Below, one piece after another: positions 1 through 5,746 of a DNA stretch of 5,746 nucleotides (positions are counted from its first letter, which is position 1; each line of letters starts with the position of its first letter). Position numbers and translations under genes: made by a program. The stretch is from CBDDRG01 sp965232975. Its GTDB lineage: Bacteria > Pseudomonadota > Gammaproteobacteria > Pseudomonadales > Porticoccaceae. The DNA lies in assembly GCA_965232975.1 (NCBI GenBank), contig CBDDRG010000119.1:1-5746 (forward strand). Reading direction: 5' to 3'. The notes under the pieces are model-generated. The model had not been told where the DNA came from, searched no databases, and saw nothing but the letters and a program-made list of their open reading frames with translations.

Positions 1-1
1 G

Positions 2-1372
2 GCTGACCGCCTGCAACGCGAGTTTGAGCAGGCGGCAGGCGACTTTCTCGACCAACACGGCTTGATGCATGAAGTCATCAGCCAGGCCCGCGCCCGCTAT
101 CGGCGCTTGGCCGAAAAGGTTCAGGGCGTGTTCGTGAAGCACGTCGAGACCACTGGTTGGCCGCCCACCGGGCGCCTGGCCAATGCCGATGTCTTTGATC
201 GCCTGGTGGCGGACCGGCTCAAGGAGAGCGGGCGCAAGGTGGCCTACCTGATGGTCGACGCCCTGCGCTACGAGCTGGGCGTGGCGCTTGAGAAGCTGTT
301 GGCAGAGGATGGGCCGGTCGAGCTGCAAGCGGCCTATGCGCAGCTCCCGACCATCACCCTGGTGGGCATGGCGAGCCTGTTGCCCGGCGCACGCACCGGG
401 CTGACCCTGTCGCTGGAGAACGACGCGCTCCTACCCAAGCTGGCCGGGGCGCCGGTGGGCAACGTCCCGCAGCGCATGAATGTGCTGGCCAGGCGCTACG
501 GAGATCGATTTTCGGAGATGCCGCTCAACGACTTTGTGCGCGGCAAACCGAAGATTGCGGAGACCGTCGATCTGCTGGTGCTGCGCTCTACGGAAATCGA
601 CAGCCAGTTGGAGAGCAACCCCGAAACGACGCTGGGCCTGATTCCCGGCACGCTCAAGCTGATCCGCGTCGCGCTGCACAAGCTGCGGGGCATGGGCTTC
701 AAGGACGCGGTCATCGTGACCGATCACGGCTTCTTCCTGAACGCCCAGGCCGAAGCGGGTGATGTCTGTGTCAAACCGCAGGGCAAATGGCCGGTGAATG
801 CGCATGACCGCATGATGCTGGGCAACGGCTCGGCAGACAGTCACAGCCTGGTCGTCAGCGCAGAGAAGGTCGGCATTCGGGGGGATTTCTCCCAAGTGGC
901 GATGCCCCGCAGCATGGCGCCCTATCGCGCTGGGCATCTGTATTTTCACGGCGGTGCCTCGCTGGCGGAAGCCGTGGTACCGGTGCTGGTTGCGCGCCTC
1001 GATACCGCCGCCCATGGGGAATTGCGCAAGGTGGTGGTGGAATTAAGCTACAAGAACGGCGCCAAGCGCATTACGACGCGGCTGCCGGTCATCGAAGTGA
1101 TACTGGTTGCCGACGATATGTTCTCGCAGGGCATCAGCGTCGAGATCTTGCTGGAAGCGCAGGACAGCAAGGGCAATGTGGTTGGTGAACCGCGCCCTGG
1201 CGGTGATGTGAATCCCGCCACCCGAACCCTCACCTTGATGCCGGGCCAGCGCAAGCAAATCGCGCTGCGCATGGATGACGGATTCAGGGGCAAGTTCAGG
1301 ATTTTGGCGCTGAATCCAACCACGCTCGCGGCATACAGCGCGCTTGCGATTGAAACCGACTATACGGAATAA
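2..1372 (+). CDS. pglZ: PglZ, BREX-system alkaline-phosphatase-superfamily protein (C-terminal part, 5' end outside window)
   Basis: The frame is open from base 2, so the TTG/ATG codons at 62-67 are internal and the true start lies to the left. Seen: a PglZ core with a MVDALRYELG motif (Asp codon at 257-259), an LPTITLVGMASLLPG block (Thr codons at 350 and 356, candidate nucleophile), a VIVTDHGFF metal-site motif (Asp and His codons at 722-727), and a YFHGGASLAEAVVPVLV block (about 941-996) typical of the PglZ C-terminus. A strand-rich tail of about 110 residues follows. Known of the family: PglZ has an alkaline-phosphatase-like fold and is the near-universal core protein of BREX phage-defence systems; its biochemical role is not settled. 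It lies 5 bases upstream of brxL on the same strand, so the two are very probably one operon. The family call is firm; the subtype (type 1, type 4 or other) is not, because the remaining BREX genes are out of view. Confidence 0.93.
   Translation, partial: ADRLQREFEQAAGDFLDQHGLMHEVISQARARYRRLAEKVQGVFVKHVETTGWPPTGRLANADVFDRLVADRLKESGRKVAYLMVDALRYELGVALEKLLAEDGPVELQAAYAQLPTITLVGMASLLPGARTGLTLSLENDALLPKLAGAPVGNVPQRMNVLARRYGDRFSEMPLNDFVRGKPKIAETVDLLVLRSTEIDSQLESNPETTLGLIPGTLKLIRVALHKLRGMGFKDAVIVTDHGFFLNAQAEAGDVCVKPQGKWPVNAHDRMMLGNGSADSHSLVVSAEKVGIRGDFSQVAMPRSMAPYRAGHLYFHGGASLAEAVVPVLVARLDTAAHGELRKVVVELSYKNGAKRITTRLPVIEVILVADDMFSQGISVEILLEAQDSKGNVVGEPRPGGDVNPATRTLTLMPGQRKQIALRMDDGFRGKFRILALNPTTLAAYSALAIETDYTE
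1366..1369 (+). promoter_or_regulatory. Probable Shine-Dalgarno site for the GTG start of brxL
   Basis: GGAA at 1366-1369 lies 8 bases before the GTG at 1378 and inside the last codons of pglZ. Together with the 5-base gap between the pglZ stop and this GTG, it supports GTG as the real start and suggests translational coupling. The match is only four bases, so this is a modest call. Confidence 0.45.
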
Positions 1373-1377
1373 GCCCT

Positions 1378-3471
1378 GTGGACGAACTCGACCAAAAGCT
1401 GAACGCGACCTTTGACGGCAAGGTGCTGCGCAAAGACTTGCTGCACCGCATAAAGAAAGGCACCAACGTGCCGACCTTCGTCCTGGAATTTCTACTCGCC
1501 AGGTATTGCGCGAGCAATGATCAGGCGGAAATGGATGCCGGCATGGAGGCCGTGCTGTCCTCCTTGCAGGAGAACTACGTTCGCCCCGACGAAGCCAATG
1601 CGGCCCAATCCAAGGTCGCCACCAAGGGCAAGCACAGGTTTATCGACAAGGTTCACGTCCGCTATGTCGAGAAGGAGAAGCGCCACTGGGCCTCGCTGGA
1701 AAACTTCAACTCGCAGCGGATTGCGGTCGGCGAGAAGTTCTATCGCGACAATGATCGGCTGCTCGAAGGGGGCATCTGGGCCGAGGTGACACTGGCGCAC
1801 AACGATATCGACGAGGACGACTACGCGTTTTCCATAGAGGAATTGCGGCCGATTCAACTCTCGCGCTTCGACTTCGAGCGCTACACCGAAGGCCGTGCGG
1901 CGTTCACGCGCGATGCCTGGTTGGACGCCATCTTGCGATCGGTCGGCCTGGAACCGGCCAAGCTGTCGCAGCGCGTGAAAATGCACTTTATCGCGCGCCT
2001 CGCGCCTTTGGTGGAACCGAACTACAACTACATCGAACTTGGCCCGCGCGGCACCGGCAAGTCTTATTTTTTCAGCGAGTTCTCGCCCTATGCCACGTTG
2101 ATCTCCGGCGGCCAGGCAACCAAGGCCACGCTGTTCTACAACAACGCGCGGCGCAAGGTCGGTTTGGTGGGGTTCTGGGATACGGTCGCGTTCGATGAGG
2201 TCGGCGGCATCAAGGTGCGCGATCCGGACACCATCCAGATCATGAAGGACTTCATGGCCAACGGCCGCTTCTCGCGCGGGACCGAGGTCATTGCCGATGC
2301 CAGCTTGAGCTTCGTCGGCAATATCGACCTCTCAGTGCAGCAAGTCGTGAATTCCAACGAGTACGACCTGTTTCAGCCGCTGCCGCCCGAGCTTGATCTT
2401 GCCGTGATGGATCGGTTCGCCGCTTACATTCCCGGTTGGGAGATGCCCAAGAACAGCAGCGAGTTCCTGACCAATCGTTACGGATTCATCACCGACTACC
2501 TGGCCGAGGCCTTCCACTACCAGTTCAAGCACACGAACCGGTATGAGGAAGTCAGCAAGCGCATTCGCCTCGGCAAGTCAATCGAGGGGCGCGACGAAAA
2601 GGGGATCAAGAAGACCGTCTGCGCCTTCCTGAAGATCCTGCACCCGCACGGGCCGCCGACTGACGATGAGTTCGAAGAGTATGTGGCCTACGCGACGGAA
2701 TGCCGCCGCCGCGTCAAGGAGCAGATGAACAAGCGCAAGCCCGATGACGAGTTTGCGCGCATCCACCTGTCCTTCTTCAAGGCCAGCGGTGAGGAGGTGG
2801 TGGTCTTCTGCCCTGAATCGAAAGATGCGGCGGCAACACAGCAGCCGGCGCGTCGCCGCTTGAGTCAGGCGGATCAGCAGCCCGGCGCGGTAGTCGAGGT
2901 GCAACCAGCCGTGCAGCCCGCACCCACCGTTGCAGCGGTGCCTTCAATGGCTCCGCTGCCGATTGCTCCGCCACCTGCGGTGGTTGCGTCTGCACCGCTG
3001 GAGCTCAAGGAACAGCACTTCAGCATCCTCTATGGCGACACCGGGTACAGCTATGAGTCGATCCTCGGCCCCTATTTGCAGGGCGCGAAGGCCGTCGTCA
3101 TCGAGGATCCGTACATCCGGCTGCAACATCAGATTCAGAACTTCGTGCGCTTCTGCGAGACGGTGCTGAAGGCCGGCACCGTGAAGAAGATCAGCCTGAT
3201 CACCGGCTACGACGACAAGACCCAGTTGGCCGACATCGCCGAAAAGCTCGAAGAACTCAAGCAGAGTCTGTTGGATCTGGATGTCGAGCTGGCGGTGAAA
3301 CTCAACCCCAATATTCACGACCGCGAGATCCGCCTCGACAACGGCTGGGTCATCAAGATTGGTCGCGGGCTGGATTTCTATCAAAAGCCTGGGGGTTGGT
3401 TCGAGGTCGGCGCGAACGATCTTAGCCTGCGCAAGTGCCTTGAAACCAAGGTTGACATTTTCCGCGCCTGA
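1378..3471 (+). CDS. brxL: BrxL-type AAA+ ATPase with a MITD1-like (MIT_C, PLD-fold) C-terminal domain in place of the Lon-like domain
   Basis: 697 aa, GTG start. Residues 1 to about 475 match BrxL: an N-terminal block beginning MDELDQKLNATFDGKVLRKD, Walker A GPRGTGKS (222-229), Walker B VAFDEV (270-275, D273/E274), a sensor-1-like Asn in FVGNID (N315), and a candidate arginine finger in MDRF (R346) before YIPGWE. Known BrxL proteins form MCM-like rings on DNA and act in BREX phage defence. Most of them, as I recall the family, end in a Lon-like domain. That domain is not recognisable here: after about residue 480 comes a Pro/Ala/Val-rich linker (about 484-541), then a compact domain (about 547-697) with IEDPYIR, NFVRFCE, IHDREIR, NGWVIKIGRGLD and VDIF blocks, as in the C-terminal domain of human MITD1. 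The length is close to that of classic BrxL, so this looks like a domain swap, not a truncation. There is no frameshift. It is transcribed behind pglZ. The ATPase assignment is very secure; the role of the new tail is unknown. Confidence 0.93.
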   Translation: MDELDQKLNATFDGKVLRKDLLHRIKKGTNVPTFVLEFLLARYCASNDQAEMDAGMEAVLSSLQENYVRPDEANAAQSKVATKGKHRFIDKVHVRYVEKEKRHWASLENFNSQRIAVGEKFYRDNDRLLEGGIWAEVTLAHNDIDEDDYAFSIEELRPIQLSRFDFERYTEGRAAFTRDAWLDAILRSVGLEPAKLSQRVKMHFIARLAPLVEPNYNYIELGPRGTGKSYFFSEFSPYATLISGGQATKATLFYNNARRKVGLVGFWDTVAFDEVGGIKVRDPDTIQIMKDFMANGRFSRGTEVIADASLSFVGNIDLSVQQVVNSNEYDLFQPLPPELDLAVMDRFAAYIPGWEMPKNSSEFLTNRYGFITDYLAEAFHYQFKHTNRYEEVSKRIRLGKSIEGRDEKGIKKTVCAFLKILHPHGPPTDDEFEEYVAYATECRRRVKEQMNKRKPDDEFARIHLSFFKASGEEVVVFCPESKDAAATQQPARRRLSQADQQPGAVVEVQPAVQPAPTVAAVPSMAPLPIAPPPAVVASAPLELKEQHFSILYGDTGYSYESILGPYLQGAKAVVIEDPYIRLQHQIQNFVRFCETVLKAGTVKKISLITGYDDKTQLADIAEKLEELKQSLLDLDVELAVKLNPNIHDREIRLDNGWVIKIGRGLDFYQKPGGWFEVGANDLSLRKCLETKVDIFRA
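3016..3468 (+). other. MIT_C / phospholipase-D-fold domain encoded at the 3' end of brxL
   Basis: Covers BrxL residues about 547-697. It begins HFSILYGDTGYSYESILGPY and contains IEDPYIR (575-581), NFVRFCE (588-594), a charged helix (about 620-632), IHDREIRLDNGWVIKIGRG (646-664), KP (670-671) and a terminal C-x-ETKVDIF (687-695). These blocks occur in the same order in my memory of human MITD1, whose C-terminal domain has a PLD fold, binds membrane lipids and acts in cytokinesis with ESCRT-III. H647-x-R649-x4-D654 follows the spacing of the catalytic PLD HxKx4D motif with Lys replaced by Arg. Whether it binds membrane or nucleic acid, or cleaves anything, cannot be told from sequence. Confidence 0.88.
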
Positions 3472-3474
3472 TCA
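3469..3474. other. Convergent gene junction: two stop codons back to back in TGATCA
   Basis: The TGA of brxL (3469-3471, + strand) is followed at once by TCA (3472-3474), which is the TGA of the minus-strand kinase gene. The six bases form a palindrome and leave no intergenic DNA. I see no strong stem followed by a T-run on either strand here, so transcripts from both sides probably run into the opposing gene or end by a factor-dependent route. Confidence 0.9.
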
Positions 3475-5292
3475 ATGCCGGCGCAGCAACAACACCAGCA
3501 ACAGCAGGTTGAGCAGCAAGCCAACCATGGCAAAGCCGCGCCAGAACCCGAGCGGGTTGCGTTCGAGCAGCGGCTGGCGCTGCTGGCGCAGGAACGCCGG
3601 GTTGGGCGTGGTGAGGTCGTAGATGAATTCCGCGGGATCGCCGTAGCGGCGCTCGGGCGCCTTGGCCACGGCCTTTTCCAGCGCCTTGTCGATCCACACC
3701 GGAAGGTCGGGTTCCCAGTGGCGGGCGCTGGTGTAATCCAGCCGCTTCAGCGTGCCCTCGTCGTATTTCTCACCATAGGGCAGATGCCCGGTCAGCATTT
3801 CGTAGGCGATGACGCCGAGCGCGAAGATGTCCGCGCGCGCGGTGCCGGCGTAGCCCTGGAGATATTCGGGCGCGGTGTAGTTCTTGGTGCCGAGCAGCCC
3901 GACGCGCTGGATCGGCGACGCGATCTCCTCGATGCCGGCGATCTTGGTGGAGCCGAAATCGATGATCTTCAATGTGCCGCTGCGGTCGAGCATCAGGTTC
4001 TCGGGCTTCAGATCCTGGTGGATCATCTCCAGCCGGTGAAAGGCCGCGATGCCGCGGCCGAGCTGTTCGAGAATGCGGCGCACCTCGTTGAGATCGGGCT
4101 CCGGGTGGTCGTTGAGCCAGGTGCGCAGCGTCTGGCCGTCGATGTATTCGGTGAGGTAGTACAGAAATCGTCGCGGGCGCCTGGGCGCGATCACGCGCAG
4201 CACGTGGTTGCTGCGCAGGCGGCTGCCCACCCACTCCTCGTGGCGAAACAGGTCGAGATAGGCGGCGTCGTCGGCATAGTTCACCGAGGGCGTCTTCACC
4301 ACCACCTGCGCGCCGGTGTCGTCATCGACCGCCAGATAAATCTGCGTGCGCTTGCTGGCGTGAATCTCGCGCAGGATGCGATAGCCATCGAGCTTCATGC
4401 CGGCGCTGAGTTCCGGTGGAAACGGCAGCTCGATGAGCTTGCGGTACACCTCTTCGTCGGCGGCCTGGGGCAAGCTGTCAAAACGCAGGATCTGGCAGGT
4501 GACGTTGTCCGGACTGCCGCCCTTCAGCGCGAGTGTCGCGATCTCGCGGGCGGCACGGTCGAGGTTGTCGGCACAGCTTTCGACCAGCGCCTGGATCATG
4601 GTGTCGGCGACGTATTCGTGGACGCCGTCGGTGGTCATCACGAAGGTGTCGCCGGGCTCCAGCAAAAAGCTGCTGTAGTCGATATCGAGGCGCAGGTCGA
4701 TGCCGAGCGCGCGGGTCAGGTAATTTTTGTCCGCCGACACCCACACCCGGTGGTCGCGCGACAGCAGGTCGAGCGCGCCTTTACGCAGGCGGTACACCCG
4801 GGTATCGCCGACGTGGAACAGATGCGCGGTCGCCGATTTGACCACCAGCGCCGACAGCGTCGAGGCGAGGCCCTTGTGGGCGTCGTGGCTGTGCTGGCCC
4901 TGACCGTAGAGCCAGCGATTGGTGGCGAGCAGCACCTTTTCGACCGAGGTCTTGACGGTCCAGGAATCGGCGGTGCAGTAGTAGTCGGTCAGCAGGCTCT
5001 TGACGCAGGACTCGCTGGCCACGCGGCCCGCCTCGCAGCTGCTGACGCCATCGGCGATCACCGCGACTATGCCCTTGTAGCCGAGCGCGGGCTCGTCCGG
5101 CACCAGAATGCCGAAGCTGTCCTGATTCTCGTCCTTGGCGCCGCGATCGGAATACTGGCCGATGCCAAGCTGCACCGCCGCGGGCAGCGGCGTCGAGGGC
5201 GATGCCGGCGCGGCGGCGCGTCGGGCTTCAGCAGGGGCGGCCGTCGCCGCGCCCGTGGTGTTGGTGGCCATGGGCTCGATGTTAGCTGACAT
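3472..5292 (-). CDS. Bifunctional PP2C-type phosphatase / Ser-Thr protein kinase, membrane-anchored
   Basis: 606 aa from the ATG at 5292. Order: a low-complexity Ala/Pro N-terminus (1 to about 39); a PP2C domain (about 41-272) with SDRG...ENQD (48-58), IADG (79-82, metal Asp 81), a GLASTL block (141-146), HVGD (160-163), TTDG (220-223) and PDN (261-263); a protein kinase domain (about 300-560) with VVVK (Lys333), HQDLKPEN (425-432, catalytic Asp427), DFG (445-447) and APE (474-476); and one C-terminal membrane helix (about 583-603) ending in RRH. Inferred topology: both enzymes in the cytoplasm, tail in the inner membrane. The start overlaps the transporter stop by 11 bases; a second ATG at 5271 (residue 8) has a GAG just upstream and avoids the overlap, so either may be used. 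In Pseudomonas-type nas loci a like gene sits between nasA and nirB, suggesting control of nitrate assimilation; the substrate is not known to me. The HRD motif is HQD and the Gly-rich loop is poor, yet the catalytic residues are kept. Confidence 0.95.
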   Translation of the reverse strand: MSANIEPMATNTTGAATAAPAEARRAAAPASPSTPLPAAVQLGIGQYSDRGAKDENQDSFGILVPDEPALGYKGIVAVIADGVSSCEAGRVASESCVKSLLTDYYCTADSWTVKTSVEKVLLATNRWLYGQGQHSHDAHKGLASTLSALVVKSATAHLFHVGDTRVYRLRKGALDLLSRDHRVWVSADKNYLTRALGIDLRLDIDYSSFLLEPGDTFVMTTDGVHEYVADTMIQALVESCADNLDRAAREIATLALKGGSPDNVTCQILRFDSLPQAADEEVYRKLIELPFPPELSAGMKLDGYRILREIHASKRTQIYLAVDDDTGAQVVVKTPSVNYADDAAYLDLFRHEEWVGSRLRSNHVLRVIAPRRPRRFLYYLTEYIDGQTLRTWLNDHPEPDLNEVRRILEQLGRGIAAFHRLEMIHQDLKPENLMLDRSGTLKIIDFGSTKIAGIEEIASPIQRVGLLGTKNYTAPEYLQGYAGTARADIFALGVIAYEMLTGHLPYGEKYDEGTLKRLDYTSARHWEPDLPVWIDKALEKAVAKAPERRYGDPAEFIYDLTTPNPAFLRQQRQPLLERNPLGFWRGFAMVGLLLNLLLLVLLLRRH

Positions 5293-5746
5293 CGATCAAC
5301 TGCACGGTGCCGTCTTCCAGCACCTCGGCGGTCTGCCCCCGCGGCTCGTCGAGCACCAGCAGGGTCAGCGCCAGCACCAGCGCGGCGGCGCCGCCGATCA
5401 CCAGAAAAAACACCTGCGGCGACACGAACGACAGCACGGTCAGAAACACCAGGCCGCCCACGTTGCCGTAGGCGCCGGCCATGCCGGCGATCTGCCCGGT
5501 CATGCGGCGCTGGATCAGCGGCACCATCGCGAACACGGCGCCCGAGCCCGCTTTCGCGAACAGCCCGCACAGCAGCGTGTTGGCGACCACCAGCGCCACC
5601 GCCCAGCCGGCGTTGACCTGGCCGAGCAGCATGAAGCTCAGCGTGATGCCGGTGAACAGGATCACCAGCGTGTGCTTGCGGCCCACCTTGTCGCTCATGA
5701 TGCCGCCCGCCGGGCGCGCGATCAGGTTCATGACCGGATAGGCGCC
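5282..5746 (-). CDS. NarK/NasA-family nitrate/nitrite MFS transporter (C-terminal part, 5' end outside window)
   Basis: The frame is open to the right edge, beginning with codons for GAYPV before the Met at 5731, so only the last 154 residues or so are visible. Seen: an MFS cytoplasmic-loop motif RPAGGIMSDKVGRK, then hydrophobic helices HTLVILFTGITLSFMLLG, a segment around VALVVANTLLCGLF, a Gly-rich helix with GQIAGMAGAYGNVGG, and a last helix around VFFLVIGGAAALVLAL. A short hydrophilic tail ends VQLIDVS. The GxIAGxAGAYGNxGG stretch fits the nitrate-signature helix of the NNP (nitrate/nitrite porter) family, and the tail resembles that of Pseudomonas NasA as I remember it. Likely role: uptake of nitrate (or nitrite exchange) across the inner membrane for assimilation. 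The stop (5284-5282) lies inside the start region of the kinase gene, so the two are co-transcribed and probably translationally coupled. Assignment to assimilation rather than respiration rests on the neighbour. Confidence 0.9.
   Translation of the reverse strand, partial: GAYPVMNLIARPAGGIMSDKVGRKHTLVILFTGITLSFMLLGQVNAGWAVALVVANTLLCGLFAKAGSGAVFAMVPLIQRRMTGQIAGMAGAYGNVGGLVFLTVLSFVSPQVFFLVIGGAAALVLALTLLVLDEPRGQTAEVLEDGTVQLIDVS

Noticed and set aside
62..70. TTG/ATG at 62-67 as the start of pglZ
   Set aside because: The same frame stays open to the left edge with plausible helical protein sequence, and the visible protein would be far shorter than PglZ proteins I know, so the gene begins outside the window.
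431..1015. Minus-strand open frames opposite pglZ, and similar ones opposite brxL
   Set aside because: No recognisable domains, and fully overlapped by well-supported genes on the other strand; these are codon-bias shadows.
3438..3460. CCTTG-AAAC-CAAGG inverted repeat followed by TTGACATTTT, considered as a brxL terminator
   Set aside because: Only a 5-base-pair stem, no clean T-run, and it lies inside the conserved C-terminal coding sequence (C-x-ETKVDIF) of brxL.
3016..3468. Reading the BrxL C-terminus as a Lon protease domain, as the family name would suggest
   Set aside because: None of the Lon Ser-Lys region is recognisable, and the conserved blocks instead match MITD1's C-terminal domain.
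3475..5289. Long 604-codon open frame on the + strand opposite the phosphatase-kinase gene
   Set aside because: It is the antisense shadow of a high-GC gene: its translation is low-complexity (rich in H, R, A, V, G and Q), has no recognisable domain, and the opposite strand encodes a full PP2C-kinase with all motifs.

Overview
The window looks like chromosomal DNA of a GC-rich proteobacterium (beta- or gammaproteobacterial in style). The clue is the minus-strand pair: a NarK/NasA-type nitrate transporter followed by a PP2C-phosphatase/kinase fusion. This arrangement is familiar from assimilatory nitrate (nas) operons such as that of Pseudomonas. The species cannot be named from this sequence.

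Positions 2-3471 (+ strand) hold the 3' end of a phage-defence operon of the BREX family. It consists of the C-terminal part of PglZ (cut by the left window edge) and, 5 bases later, a complete brxL. PglZ-BrxL is the usual tail of type 1 BREX clusters, but brxA/B/C and pglX are not visible, so the subtype is open. The most unusual object in the window is BrxL itself. Residues 1 to about 475 are an ordinary BrxL AAA+ ATPase, but the Lon-like C-terminal domain is absent. In its place are a Pro/Ala-rich linker (about 484-541) and a domain (about 547-697) that closely resembles the C-terminal phospholipase-D-fold domain of the eukaryotic ESCRT-III partner MITD1 (Pfam MIT_C).

Positions 3472-5746 (- strand) hold two genes that overlap: the 3' end of the nitrate/nitrite MFS transporter (cut by the right window edge) and a complete 606-aa membrane-anchored PP2C phosphatase plus Ser/Thr kinase. 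Their likely job is nitrate uptake and its phosphorylation-based control.

The two blocks converge with no intergenic base: the brxL TGA and the kinase TGA sit back to back as the palindrome TGATCA. In Pseudomonas-type nas operons nirB would follow the kinase. Here the defence operon occupies that place in opposite orientation, which suggests the edge of a defence island inserted into or beside a nas locus. There are no gene-free stretches over 300 bases, and I saw no tRNA, rRNA, CRISPR array, insertion sequence or convincing terminator.
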